From: Deltaproteobacteria bacterium
GTDB taxonomy: Bacteria > Myxococcota_A > Polyangia > Polyangiales > Ga0077539
NCBI GenBank assembly: GCA_016704445.1
Contig: JADJAE010000016.1
Location: 1 to 64,000 of the forward strand
Direction: 5' to 3'
Length of the DNA stretch: 64,000 bases
Part shown: positions 9,847-20,457 of the stretch, piece by piece
Layout: each line of letters starts with the position of its first letter
How positions within the stretch are numbered: position 1 is the stretch's first letter
Translations under genes and position numbers: made by a program
The notes under the pieces: model-generated
Told to the model about the DNA's origin: nothing
The model's database searches: none
What the model saw: only the letters and a program-made list of their open reading frames with translations

Positions 9847-10435
9847 CGGCATCAACCGGGTGCGGCTCTCCGCCGCGGCGCTGCGGCTCGCGGGGTGGCG
9901 CTTCGACGGCACCCTCCCCAGGGAGAAGCGCTACGTGTGCCTGGGCTATCCGCACACCAGCAACTGGGACGGGCTGCTGATGATCGCCTTCGCCACGCGC
10001 CTCGGGCTCAAGGCCCGCTGGATGATCAAGGACGACTGGACCCGAGGACCCCTCGGCGCCGCCCTCCGAGGTTTGGGTGCCGTGGGCATCGACCGCTCGA
10101 CCTCGCACAGCGTGGTCGCGCAGATGATCGAGGAGTTCGGCCGGCACGAGGAGTTCGTGCTGGGCATTCCCCCGGAGGGGACGCGCTCCCGCACGGAGCA
10201 CTGGCGCTCGGGCTTCTATCACATCGCCCTGGGCGCCCGGGTCCCGGTGGTCCCTGGCTACATCGACTTCGGTCGCCGCGTCGTCGGCATGGGCCCGCCC
10301 ATGTGGATGAGCGGCGACGTGCGCGCCGACATGGACCGCCTGCGCGAGTTCTACGGCTCGCTGCACCTGCGCGCCTACGAGCCCGCCAACGTCGGCCCCA
10401 TCCGGCTGCGCGAGGAGGAGACCGCTCCTCGCTGA
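9839..10435 (+). CDS. 1-acyl-glycerol-phosphate acyltransferase-like protein
   Basis: The PlsC/LPLAT family transfers acyl chains to lysophospholipids at the inner membrane. Block I is HTSNWDG (HxxxxD, catalytic) and block III is PPEGTRSRTEHWRSGF. Block II lies around WMIKDDW, and PVVPGYIDF is block-IV-like. At 198 residues it is short for PlsC and resembles the small soluble myxobacterial LPLAT proteins. It starts inside the end of the second PilT-like gene and is probably in that operon; a link between membrane lipid and the motor is possible but unproven. Confidence 0.82.
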   Translation: MADGINRVRLSAAALRLAGWRFDGTLPREKRYVCLGYPHTSNWDGLLMIAFATRLGLKARWMIKDDWTRGPLGAALRGLGAVGIDRSTSHSVVAQMIEEFGRHEEFVLGIPPEGTRSRTEHWRSGFYHIALGARVPVVPGYIDFGRRVVGMGPPMWMSGDVRADMDRLREFYGSLHLRAYEPANVGPIRLREEETAPR

Positions 10436-10442
10436 GCCGCCG

Positions 10443-12056
10443 TCAGGCGGGCTCCCACGGGGCGGCGGCGGGAGCGCCCTCGCGGGGGGCGCTGGGAGTA
10501 CCAGCCCGGGTAAGATGGCCGCTGCCCGAGCGGGTGAGCCACCCGGTGCTCAAGCCCGCGGGGCGTCGCTCTCGCCGCTCGACGCTGCCGTGCGGCAGGT
10601 GAAACCACTCGGCCTGGAGGCGCTCGGCGGTGACGTCGAGGAGGATGTACCCGCGCTGCGACGCGTTGCCGTAGCGCATGTGGGGGTTGTCCCGGAGGAT
10701 GCCCGGGATCTCCGCCTCGACCTCGGGCGGGTGCCCCGGCGAGGTGACGCCCGGGGTGATGAGCTCCACCGCGAGCGAGCCTTCGCCGGTGGCGGGGTCG
10801 TACGCGCGGGGGTGAAGGGGTCGCGGGGGAGGTCCATGGCCCAGGAGGTGTGGATGTCCCCGGTGAGCACGGCGACGTTGCTGGCGCGCATGCGGGCGAG
10901 GGTGTCGAGGAAGCGCTCTCGCGCCGCGGGGAAGCCGTCCCAGGTGTCGGTGTTGAACTTCGGGTGCAGCGGCCCCATGCGCACCTGCTGGCCGACGATC
11001 TTCCAGCGCGCGGCGGAGGTCGTGAGGGCCTCGAAGAACCACCGCTCCTGCTCGTCGCCGAGGAGGGTGCGGCGCGGGTCACGGATCGCGGGCGAGTCAC
11101 CGGGAACCTGCTTGGGTCGCGCCCAGATGCGGGTGTCGAGCATCACCAGGTCGACGAGGTCGCCGAAGGCGAAGCGGCGCCAGATGCGCCCGTCGGGCTG
11201 CTCTCGGATGGGCATCCACTCGAAGTAGGCCCGGATCGCGGCGGCCTTGCGGTCGCGCCAGGCGCCCTCGGTGGCGGGCATGTGGGCCGGTGCGCCGCCG
11301 ACCGAGGCGTTGTTGGCGAACTCGTGGTCGTCCCAGATGACGATCATCGGGTGCTGCTGGTGCACCGCGCGCAGGTCGGCGTCGCGCTTGTACCAGGCGT
11401 GGCGGCGGCGGTAGTCGGAGAGCGAGACGATCTCCGTGGGCGGGTCGTAGGGCCGCACGCTGCCGTAGTAGTTGGAGGGGTACTCGTAGATGTAATCGCC
11501 GAGGTGCACCACGGCGTCGAGGTCGAGGCGCTCGGCGAGCTCGCGGTAGAGGTGGAAGTACCCGTGGGCGAGGCTGGAGCAGGAGACCACGGCGAGGCGC
11601 GGCGTCGTGGCCCGCGGGGCGGTGCGGGTGCGGCCCACGGGGAGGCGCCGCCGCGGGAAGCGGCAGGAGGGTGGTGCGGGGGAGGGCCGAGGCGTCGACC
11701 TTCACGGTGTAGTCGCGCGCCGGGGTGGTGATGAGCTCACCCGAGGCGACGAGGGTGGCGAAGTCGAGCGAGGCGGAGACCTCCCAGCGCACGGCGCCCG
11801 AGCGGCCGCCGCGAGGGGTCACCCGGGTCCAGAGGATCACCCGGTCGGAGAGGGGATCGCCGCTGGCGACGCCGGGAGTCGACCGCGTCGAGGAGGCGGC
11901 GTCTCCGGGAAGGCGGGTGTCGGGTCGGCGTCCGCGGGGGGGCGCGAGGGGCGGGTCGCCGCAGCCCGCGCCGACAGTGCCCAGCGCAAGGAGGGCGCCT
12001 GCGGCAAGGGAGTCGCGTCGGGTGATCTCGGGGCTGGGACCATAGCGCAGTCCCAA
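10443..12056 (-). CDS. phoD: PhoD-type alkaline phosphatase, Tat-exported, two frameshifts
   Basis: PhoD enzymes are secreted phosphodiesterase/phosphomonoesterases for phosphate scavenging. The N-terminus EITRRDSLAAGALLALG with AGCGDPP is a twin-arginine signal with a possible lipobox. Then come TPGVASGDPLSDRVILWTR (family N-domain), VVSCSSLAHGYFH, LDAVVHLGDYIYEYPS, WDDHEFANN and VLTGDIHTSW, the metal-binding and catalytic set. The gene is broken at about 11650-11690, after DYTVKVDASAL, and at about 10803-10812, after DPFTPA; the family sequence continues on each side. The start is TTG 12056; an ATG at 12043 is out of frame. A frameshift near the 5' end could also hide the true start. Confidence 0.8.
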
Positions 12057-12098
12057 GGTGCGGAAGGACTGCCGCGCGGGGCGCTGCGGGGAGGGTGA

Positions 12099-13104
12099 TC
12101 AGACGTCGAGGGTGTCGACCTCGACGACCCGGCCGCGGGAGGGCGGGGTCGCGCGCCGGTGAGGAGCGCGCGGGGCGGGAGCGGGACGGACCGAGCGGTG
12201 ACGGGTGGGAGCGTTCGGCGCGGCGACGGTGGGCGCGGCGACCGAGGAGGGGACCTCCACGCGCACCGGACCGAAGGGCGTCTGCACCGTGTAGACCTGA
12301 GGGGCGGGCGCGGCGCGTCCAGCGCTCGGCGGCGTCGGCTGGCGGGTGAGGCCGAGCCCGGTGAGAAACTGCTCCAGGCCGGGGATGCCCTGCATCGGGA
12401 AGCCCGGAGAAGCCCGGCAGCGAGGGAGCGGTAGGAGCCGTGGGAGCGACCGGAGCCGCGGGGGCGACCGAGCCGGGGCGTCGCACTCCTGCTCCTCGTC
12501 GGCGTCCCTTCGTCGAGTCTTCGTCGGCGTCCTCGGAGGCGACGGGCGCTGCGGGCGCTGCGGGCGCTGCGGGCGCGACGGGAGCGACGGGAGCGACGGG
12601 GTGGGCTGCGATCTGGGCGGGCGTCGAGGGCGTGGCGCCCGGGGCGTCGTTGAGCGTGGCGAAGAGCTGGGTCACCCAGACCTGATCGCCGTGGCGGACG
12701 ATGCCGACGCCGACCGAGCGCTGCGCCGGGTCGACCATGTTCTCGTGGTGGCCGGGGCTGCGGAGGAGCGCCTGCTGGGCGGCCTCGGGCGACTGGTTGA
12801 TGGCGATGTTCTCGGCGACGGCGCTCCAGCGCAGGCCGGACTGGGAGACGCGGTCGGAGGGGCGGCCGGTGCTCGGGGAGTCATGGGAGAAGAAGCGGGA
12901 GCGCACCATGTCCATGGAGTGCGCCTCGGCGAGGGCGTCGAGCCGGGGGTCTTCCGCGAGGGGAGGCAGCGAGAAGCGGGCGCGCTCGGCGTTGATGGCC
13001 GTGACCATCGGGGCGACGCTGGGGTGATCGATGGTCTGCGCGGACGCGAGCAGGGGGCACAGGGCGAGGGAGGCAGAGAGGATGAGCGTGCGGGGGATGA
13101 TCAT
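12099..13104 (-). CDS. CAP-domain (SCP/PR-1-like) secreted protein, one frameshift
   Basis: A clean signal peptide (MIIPRTLILSASLALCPLLASA) is followed by a CAP domain at about 25-145: INAERARFSLPPLAEDPRLDALA, SHDSPSTGRPSDRV, AENIAINQS and SPGHHENMVDP, ending GIVRHGDQVWVTQLFA. The metal-coordinating His and Glu of bacterial CAP proteins appear present. A Pro/Ala low-complexity linker (VAPVAPVAPAAPAAP) leads to a C-terminal segment ending in VVEVDTLDV. The frame breaks at about 12395; the span is 1006 nt, one extra base. The start has an excellent ribosome site, AGGAGGT, 8 nt before ATG 13104. CAP proteins bind sterols or ligands or act extracellularly; the bacterial role is mostly unknown. 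Confidence 0.82.
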
Positions 13105-13280
13105 GGCTGTGACCTCCTAGGGCGACGTTACAGAGCACGGTCGGTGCCATCGGGCGGCGGAGCGCCCGCAGTGGGCCAAGGGGCTGGGAAAGGGGTGATC
13201 CTGCGGAGGGGGTCGTGGCGGGTCGTTGGCAGGGGAGGGTGCCAACGGATGGTCACGCCCGCAGCGGGGGGGGAGAGCCC

Positions 13281-13616
13281 TCAGCGCGCTCCGCAGGCGA
13301 GCCACTCGCCGAGCTGCCTGCGCTCGGCCTCGGTGGGCGTGGCGCCACCCTGGGGCATCGTCGTGTTGACGGCGCTGGCGCCCGCGGCGGCCGAGGAGTC
13401 GATGGCGGTCGAGTTGGCCTGGATCAGCGCCAGGGTGTTGAGCGCCGGGCGCGTGCCCGCGGCGTGGCAGCGGTCGCAGTAGGTGGCGAAGAACTGTCGT
13501 CCGAAGTTGTCGTTGGTGAGAGGGTGCTGCTGGTGGGGCAGGTGGCCCTGGAGCCGCCGCCACCGCAGCCGATCGCCAGGATCCAAGCGCGAGGAGAGCC
13601 TTTTCGGAGACCTCAT
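13281..13616 (-). CDS. Small cytochrome c-like lipoprotein, 5' part frameshifted
   Basis: The C-terminal part is NFGRQFFATYCDRCHAAGTRP, with CDRCH binding haem c, then NTTMPQGGATPTEAERRQLGEWL, whose Met in MPQGG is the likely sixth ligand. This is the usual build of small periplasmic cytochrome c or planctomycete-type cyt c domains. Read straight from ATG 13616 the N-terminus makes no sense, but two shifts (about 13590 and 13530) give WILAIGCGGGGS, a hydrophobic stretch plus lipobox-like Cys, running into LTNDNFG. It is therefore most likely an outer or inner membrane lipoprotein carrying one haem. Electron partner unknown; no oxidase genes are near. Confidence 0.65.
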   Translation of the reverse strand: MRSPKRLSSRLDPGDRLRWRRLQGHLPHQQHPLTNDNFGRQFFATYCDRCHAAGTRPALNTLALIQANSTAIDSSAAAGASAVNTTMPQGGATPTEAERRQLGEWLACGAR

Positions 13617-13746
13617 CGTTGGAGGACGACGGCGCGCGCACGGCTCGTGCGGGTGCGCCAACGTCGTTCTTTCGGGATTTGATGTCCCGGAGGGCGGAGA
13701 ACCTTCATGGAAATCTCCGCGGCCCTGCCGACCGTCTCCGAGGGGC

Positions 13747-14388
13747 TCAGCGCGCGGCGCGGGGAGCGCGGAGGCGGAGGTGCATCGCGACGTCGTCGCG
13801 GATGAGGTTGTCCGGCATGCCAGCGTAGACGATGCCGAACTCCCGGCGGTTGATGACGAACTCCGCGGTCGCGGTGACCTCCGAGGGGGAGACCGTCACC
13901 GTGGCGGGGAAGGAGATCGCGCGGGTCACGCCGTGCAGCGCCAGGTTGCCGGTGATGGTGTGCGTGGCGCCGTTGGCTCCGCCCGGGGCGATGGCGGTCG
14001 AGGTGAAGGTCGCCCGGGGGAAGCGCTCGACGTCGAAGAAGTCGGCGGACTTCAGGTGGGTGGTGAGCCGAGGGGTGTCGGTGGTCACCGAGGTGGTGTC
14101 GATGTCGACGGCGACGCGGCTGTTCTCGACGCGCGCCGGGTCGAGGTCGAGGGTGCCGGTGAAGGTCGGGAAGCTGCCGTTGTGCTGGCCCGTGACCTTG
14201 GCGCCGGTGAAGCCGACGGACGAGGCCGCGGCGTCGATGGTCAGGTGCTCGGTGGCGCTGACCTGGGCCGCCGGCGCGGGGGCCGTGACGGCGCTGGTGG
14301 TGGCGCGGGCGGTGTTGGCGTTGGGATCCTTGCAGGCAGCGACACCCGCGATGCAGAGCGCGGCGAGGGTGATGGAGAGAGAACGCAT
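13747..14388 (-). CDS. YceI-family lipoprotein
   Basis: Signal peptide with lipobox: MRSLSITLAALCIAGVAACK. The mature part is a YceI lipocalin-like barrel: TIDAAASSVGFTGAKVTG, FTGTLDLDP, HLKSADFFDVERFP, ITGNLALHGVTRAISFP and the end EFGIVYAGMPDNLIRDDVAM. YceI proteins bind isoprenoids or other amphiphiles in the periplasm. The start is supported by AGGAGG 6 nt upstream; that site is itself part of the palindrome AGGAGGCCTCCT. The gene is divergent from a LysR regulator with an 89-nt gap, a common arrangement when the regulator controls its neighbour. Confidence 0.9.
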   Translation of the reverse strand: MRSLSITLAALCIAGVAACKDPNANTARATTSAVTAPAPAAQVSATEHLTIDAAASSVGFTGAKVTGQHNGSFPTFTGTLDLDPARVENSRVAVDIDTTSVTTDTPRLTTHLKSADFFDVERFPRATFTSTAIAPGGANGATHTITGNLALHGVTRAISFPATVTVSPSEVTATAEFVINRREFGIVYAGMPDNLIRDDVAMHLRLRAPRAAR

Positions 14389-14477
14389 GGGAGGCCTCCT
14401 GATGGGCGGCGGACGCTATGCTCGCAACCGTGGGGTATCTAGTAGGACGTTCCACCGGGTGAGACCATCGGGGCCGA

Positions 14478-15440
14478 ATGAAACATCAGGTTGCTGAAAC
14501 GGAAACACCCGCCACCGACGTGGACGACCTCCGGGCATTCTGCCGGGTGGTCGATCTTGGCTCGATCACCGGCGCGGCGAAGGCCCTCGGAGAGACCAAA
14601 GGGGCGGTGAGCCGGCGCATCACCCGGCTGGAGAGCGCCCTCGGCGTGGTGCTGCTGCGCCGCTCGCCTCGGCTGGTGCAGGCCACGGAGGACGGCGCCT
14701 CGTACCGGGCCTCCGTCGGGCGGGTGCTGGAGCTGCTCGACGACGCCAACACCAGGGCGCGGCGGGCCCTCACGGCGCCGAGCGGGCACCTCCGGGTGAC
14801 GGCCCCGGTGGACGTCGGGCTCACCCTGATGGCGCCCATCATGGCGGGCTTCGTCGAGCGCTATCCGGAGATCACCGTGGAGACGATCCTCACGGAGAAG
14901 CTGCTGGATTTCGACGGGCACCAGATCGACGTGGCGGTGCGCGCGGGGGGGATGCTCCAGGACTCCACGCTGGTGGCGCATCGGCTGCTCGACATCCGCG
15001 GCCAGCTCTACGCCTCGCCGTCGTACGTGAAGGCGCAGGGCGCTCCGAGGCGTCCGGACGACCTCGCCGAGCACCGGCTGCTGCTGGTGCAGACGGGCCG
15101 GGGGAGCGCGTCGCTCACGCTGCACCGCGGGGCCGAGGAGCACCGGCTGCGGCACCGAGCGCAGGGCTCGCTCTCGGGGTCGGACTTCGCGTTCACCCGG
15201 GAGCTGGCGCTGGGAGGGAGCGGCGTGGCGCTCCTCCCTGACATCGTCGCTCGGGGCGCGGTGGAGTCGGGGGCGCTGGTTCCGGTGTTGAAGGAGTGGG
15301 TGGGCTTCTCGGGGACGCTCTACGTGGTGCACCTCGCGTCGAGGCTGCTGACCCCGAAGGTGCGGGTCTTTCGCGACTACCTCATCGAGGCGCTGTCCGC
15401 GGGAGGGAAGAAGGCTGCGCGGTCAGCGCGCGCCCGGTGA
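14478..15440 (+). CDS. LysR-family transcriptional regulator
   Basis: The N-terminal winged helix-turn-helix spans about residues 15-75 (DDLRAFCRVVDLGSITGAAKALGETKGAVSRRI), followed by the linker helix and a LysR substrate-binding domain (SGHLRVTAPVDVGLTLMAPIMAGF, VAVRAGGMLQDSTLVA, ALGGSGVALLPDIVA). At 320 residues it is normal for the family, and closest in look to the short-linker group that controls nearby oxidoreductase or YceI genes. It is divergent from the YceI gene, so autoregulation plus control of YceI from the 89-nt gap is plausible. Its 3' end overlaps the end of the convergent htpX gene by 18 nt. Confidence 0.92.
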   Translation: MKHQVAETETPATDVDDLRAFCRVVDLGSITGAAKALGETKGAVSRRITRLESALGVVLLRRSPRLVQATEDGASYRASVGRVLELLDDANTRARRALTAPSGHLRVTAPVDVGLTLMAPIMAGFVERYPEITVETILTEKLLDFDGHQIDVAVRAGGMLQDSTLVAHRLLDIRGQLYASPSYVKAQGAPRRPDDLAEHRLLLVQTGRGSASLTLHRGAEEHRLRHRAQGSLSGSDFAFTRELALGGSGVALLPDIVARGAVESGALVPVLKEWVGFSGTLYVVHLASRLLTPKVRVFRDYLIEALSAGGKKAARSARAR

Positions 15441-16305
15441 GGCCATCAGCCGGGCGATGCGCTCCTCGAGCGGGGGATGCGAGGAGAAGAGCTTCGCGAG
15501 GTTGCCTCCGTGGATGCCGAAGGCCGTCATGCTGTCGGGCAGGTCGGCGTCGGTCTGGGCGCGGCGCAGCGAGTCAGAGCGCCCCGGCCATCTCGCGAGG
15601 GCTGGTGAGCGCGGCGCCGCCCGCGTCGGCGCGAAACTCACGGTAGCGGCTGAACCACGCGACGATCATCGAGGCGCCGAGGCCGAGCACCATCTGCGCG
15701 ATCATCACGGTGATGAAGTAGCCGATGCCGCCGTGGCCGCGCTCGCGGTCGCGGCCGCCGGAGAGGGCGGCGTCGACCATGGTGCCGATGACGCGGGAGA
15801 AGAAGATCACGAAGGTGTTGAGCACCCCCTGGATGAGCGTGAGGGTGACCATGTCGCCGTTGGCCACGTGCGACACCTCGTGGCCCAGCACCGCGGAGAC
15901 CTGCTCGGGGCGCATCGAGTGCAAGAGTCCGGTGCTGACGGCGACGAGGGCGTGGTCGCGGCTCCAGCCGGTGGCGAAGGCGTTGGGGTCGGGCGAGTCG
16001 TAGATGCCCACCTCGGGCTGGCCGATGCCCGCGCGGCTCGCGTGCTGCTGCACCGTCTGGACGAGCCATGCCTCGGACTGCGACGCGGGGGCGTCGATGA
16101 CCCGCACGCCCATCGACCACTTCGCGATGATCTTGGAGAGCAGCAGCGAGATGAAGGACCCGCCGAAGCCGAAGACCGTGGCCATCACGAAGAGGCCGCC
16201 CCACTGGCCCTGAGGGAGCACGCCTGCCACTTCGAGGCCCAGGAAGACCACGCCGAGGAGCAGGGAGACCGCGAGGTTGGTCGCGATGAGAATCAGGAAT
16301 CGCAT
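15423..16305 (-). CDS. htpX: HtpX-like M48 membrane metalloprotease, one frameshift
   Basis: HtpX degrades damaged inner-membrane proteins. Two N-terminal helices (MRFLILIATNLAVSLLLGVV and the next) are followed by GIYDSPDPNAFATGWS, the zinc site GHEVSHVANGDM (HExxH), two more helices (VLNTFVIFFSRVIGTM and a second), SRYREFRADAGGA with the third zinc ligand Glu, and SSHPPLEERIARL at the end. The frame stops early at MAGAL; one extra A at about 15576 (GAGTCAGAGC for GAGTCGAGC) explains this exactly and restores MAGALDSLRRAQTDADLP. This is the cleanest example of a single-base insertion in the window. ATG 16305 begins at the conserved first helix. Confidence 0.88.
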
Positions 16306-16361
16306 GGTGGGTCGAAGCCTGGATATCGCTGGAGGCTCCGTCAACTGCAGCGTCGAGGCCG

Positions 16362-18252
16362 CTACACCGTCACGCGCCGGTGCCAGGTGGCCCACTCGGC
16401 CACCACGATGAGCGCCGCCGCGGCGAGCAGCGCCACCCACCACTCTCGTCGCAGACCAGGCTTGCCCGGCAGCGGAGCGGTCGCTCGGGTCGATCCCACG
16501 GAGAGCGTCGCCCGGGGCGCGCAGGCCGACTCGTCGGGGTCGCCGAGGTTGCCCGCGACCAGGGTGTGCGAGCCCCCGAGTGCAGCCGGTGGAAGCCCGC
16601 CTCGGTGCCGAAGAACACCGCGCGGCCCTCCATCACCGGCACCCGCACCCGGCGGCCCGACGGGGTCTCCACCGTCGCCTCGCGCTCTCCCGCGGGCACC
16701 GGCATGCGCCACGCGGTTCCGGTTCGGTAGGACGACTGGAAGGCGCCGTCCTCCCCGGAAAACCAGTCGATGGCGTTGATGAGCATCACCGGCCACGACA
16801 CCAGCAGGGCGACGTCGCTCTCTCTCACGTCGAAGGTGAAGAGCACGAAGCGCCCTCCGTCCCGCTCTCCCGCCACCAGCAGCGGACCGGCGCTCCCGCT
16901 GCCCAGCACCCGGTCGCCGGGAGCGAGCCGGTAGCGCGCCACGCGGCCGATGTGGGCCTCCTCCAGGTCGCTGGTGAAGCGAGTCACCGGGTGCCGCCGG
17001 TCGACGCGATCGAAGACGATGGCCCCGCCCGCCGGGGCGCTGAAGAGACCGGGCTCCACAGGGCGGGGAGATCCGTCGGGGGAGGGCGGAGGGAGATCCA
17101 CCCGACGCCGGGGGGCACCTGCACCGCGGCGCCGTCGCTGATCACCACGTCGAAGCGGCCCTGCGAGAGCGCCGCGGGCGCCTGCGCGGCGGTGGCGTCG
17201 ACCACCTCCAGGTACTCGTCGAGCAGCAGCGCCGCCTCGAGGTAGCGGTTGCCGTTGCCCACGGAGAGCACCCTCGCTCGCCTCCGCTCGGGGAGCGTCG
17301 CGTAGGCCACGTCGTCGACGGAGAGGTCGTCGCGGGTGCCGTCTTCGAGGGCGATGCGCGCCTCCAGCCGCTCGCCTCCTCCCGAGAGACGCTCGATCAC
17401 CCGCTGCACGCGCTCTCCGGGCTCGACGCGCAGCCGCGCCCGCTCGATGGGTGCGCCGTCGACGCTCACCGTGAGCACCACCGACTCGGCGCGGTCGCTC
17501 CAGCTCTGAAGCTCCACCATCGCCTCGCAGCGGGAGCGGTCGAGGGGGTAGCGCCGCGCCGAGAAGGCCGTGAGCCCGAGGTTGCGACCGCGGCGGCCGA
17601 CGCCCACGAAGCGCAGCGCCGACCCCGCGGTGGTGACGTCCTCGGCGACCGGGGGGTACGCGCCGTCGCCCACCACGATGACCTCGCCGTGGGCGTTGCC
17701 TCGCAGCACGTCGCGGGCGAAGCGCAGCGCCCGGGAGAGGTCGAGCCCGGTGTCGCGAGGGCGATAGGCGGTGACCGCGGTCTCCAGCGCCGTGCTGTCG
17801 TCGGTGAGCGGAGTGAGCGCGGTGACCTCGGCGTCCATCTGCGCCACGAGCATCCGGTCGTCGGGTCCCATCGCGCGGACGATGCGCCTCGCGGCCTCGC
17901 GCGCCGCCGCGGCCCGGCCGCCGGGGAGGTCCGTCGCGGACATGCTGGCGCTGGCGTCGAGCAGCAGCACCGTGGTGCGCCCTCGCCGCGAGGCCCCGGC
18001 GGGCCGCGGGTCGCCCAGCGCCACCACCAGCAGCCCAAGCAATACCAGTTGGAGTAAGAGCGAGAGCAGCCGTCGCAGGCGCTCGAAGAGCTTCGCGCTG
18101 GGGCGCTCCTCCAGCACGCGGGCCCAGAGCGGCGCGAAGGGGACGAGCACCCGGCGGCGGCGCTGGCGGAGGAGGTAGAGGCCCACCACGGCGGCGCCGG
18201 CGAGGGCGCCCACCCAGGCGAGCTGCGAGGGGGCGAGGCCGAGCCACTCCAT
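16362..18252 (-). CDS. BatA-like VWA membrane protein, two frameshifts
   Basis: The N-terminus MEWLGLAPSQLAWVGALAG starts the BatA/aerotolerance region: one helix, a basic loop (RQRRRRVLVPFAPLWARVL), then a second helix. A von Willebrand A domain begins at VLLLDASASMSATD with the MIDAS DxSxS. A glutamine-amidotransferase-like part (VLSVGNGNRYLEAALLLDEYLEVV) and a C-terminal helix (WWVALLAAAALIVVAEW) follow. Breaks lie near 17060-17110, before VEPGLFSAP, and near 16575-16582, within GFHRLH/LGGSHTLVAGN. It is the last gene of the coiled-coil/MoxR/DUF58/VWA operon. Such operons couple a MoxR chaperone to VWA proteins for envelope stress or complex assembly; the target is unknown here. Confidence 0.8.
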
Positions 18253-18280
18253 CAGCCCGTGACTCCTGTGGCGATGGCTC

Positions 18281-18477
18281 GCTGGGTTCCTTCCACCCCA
18301 GGCAATAAGAGGGCCCCGACACCTGGCCGTCGAACAGGAACTCGATTCGACTGCACTCCCGTACGCCCGCCGGTCCTTCCGGAAGGCAGAGCGAGTTCCG
18401 GTTCTGAAAGCCCCGGACAGTGTCCGGGGCGCCACCCTGTTATTGCCTGGGGTGAGGGCCAACGCCCGAACCCCAGC
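18281..18477. repeat. Palindromic intergenic element, copy A (left arm decayed)
   Basis: The core CCCCAGGCAATAA at 18296-18308 is inverted as TTATTGCCTGGGG at 18440-18452. Further out, GCTGGGTTCC pairs with GAACCCCAGC; the left arm has lost about 9 nt. Inside the right arm lies a 21-nt perfect hairpin at 18410-18430 (GCCCCGGACA, one base, TGTCCGGGGC). The loop centre is the palindrome CTTCCGGAAG at 18376-18385. The element separates two genes of one operon (DUF58 and VWA). No coding potential is credible inside it. Confidence 0.8.
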
Positions 18478-18511
18478 GACGCGACGGTTTGCACCCTTCC
18501 CGCGCTGGCCA

Positions 18512-19438
18512 TCACTCCACCAGCCCCGACCTGCGGAACAGGTTGAGCACCTGCTCCTCCAGCGCTCCCTCCACGTCGGCCTGCGCGTAGGCCACCCGCC
18601 TCGCCTTGCAGAAGCCCTCCACCTCGTGGCGCCAGTGGGAGTGCGCGTCGCGAAACCTCGCCACCAGCGCGGGCGTCAGCGTCACCTCCCGGCCGTCGCC
18701 GGTCTCGGTGTCCACCAGCAGCACGTCGCCCCGGGCGCCCGGGTCGGCGTCGCGAGCGTCCGTCACGTGGATCACCATGGGCTCGAACTTCTGGTAGCGC
18801 AGGGCGTTGATGCCTCGCTCGAAGCCCGCCGGGTCGTAGAGGTCGCTCACCACGATGGCCACGCCGCGGCGCTTCAGCTCCGCGCCCAGGGTGCGCCCCG
18901 CCTCGGAGAGCGCCGTCTCGCCGGAGGGTTCGAGGCCTCGAAGAAACTCGAAGACCTTGAAGATCTGCCCTCGGCCCCGGGCGGGTGGGAGCCGCCGCAC
19001 CACCTTCGTCGAGACGGCCACCATGGTCACCCGGTCGAGGTTGGAGAGCGACAGGTAGGCCATCGCCGCGGCAAGCCGCCGCGCGTGGTCGAAGCGCGCC
19101 CGACCGCCAAAGCCCATCGACGCGGAGACGTCGAGGACGATGGCGATGGTGAGGTCCTCCTCCTCCTCGAAGCGCTTCACCAGGAGGCGCTCGGTGCGGC
19201 CGTAGACGCTCCAGTCGAGGGCGCGGAGGTCGTCGCCGGGGGTGTACGGGCGGTGGTCCGCGAACTCGATGCCGCTGCCCGCGATGCGGGTGCGCCGCTC
19301 GGCCCTCATGCGGCCCGCGAAGAGGCGCCGCGATGCCACCGCCAGGTACTCCAGCTTGCGCTGGAAGGCCTCGTCGAAGAGCTCGGCCTCCGAGGCCGCG
19401 GGCTTCTTCCTCGGGCGCAGCCAGTCGAGCCAGCCCAC
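18512..19438 (-). CDS. DUF58 domain protein
   Basis: DUF58 proteins are soluble partners of MoxR ATPases, with a degenerate VWA fold. Diagnostic parts are GSGIEFADHRPYTPGDDLRALDW (the family signature), then LLVKRFEEEEDLTIAIVLD and VLDVSASM, a MIDAS-like DxSxS. The C-terminal half continues the VWA sheet (GVAIVVSDLYDPAGFERG). At 308 residues it is standard. It starts 5 nt after the moxR stop, so it is translated in the same operon; copy A of the palindromic element lies just downstream. Confidence 0.92.
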   Translation of the reverse strand: MGWLDWLRPRKKPAASEAELFDEAFQRKLEYLAVASRRLFAGRMRAERRTRIAGSGIEFADHRPYTPGDDLRALDWSVYGRTERLLVKRFEEEEDLTIAIVLDVSASMGFGGRARFDHARRLAAAMAYLSLSNLDRVTMVAVSTKVVRRLPPARGRGQIFKVFEFLRGLEPSGETALSEAGRTLGAELKRRGVAIVVSDLYDPAGFERGINALRYQKFEPMVIHVTDARDADPGARGDVLLVDTETGDGREVTLTPALVARFRDAHSHWRHEVEGFCKARRVAYAQADVEGALEEQVLNLFRRSGLVE

Positions 19439-19443
19439 CTTCG

Positions 19444-20457
<1,014 letters not shown>

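Noticed and set aside
12540..12605. GCGGGCGCT repeats as a CRISPR or regulatory repeat
   Set aside because: They encode the Ala/Pro linker of the CAP protein on the minus strand.
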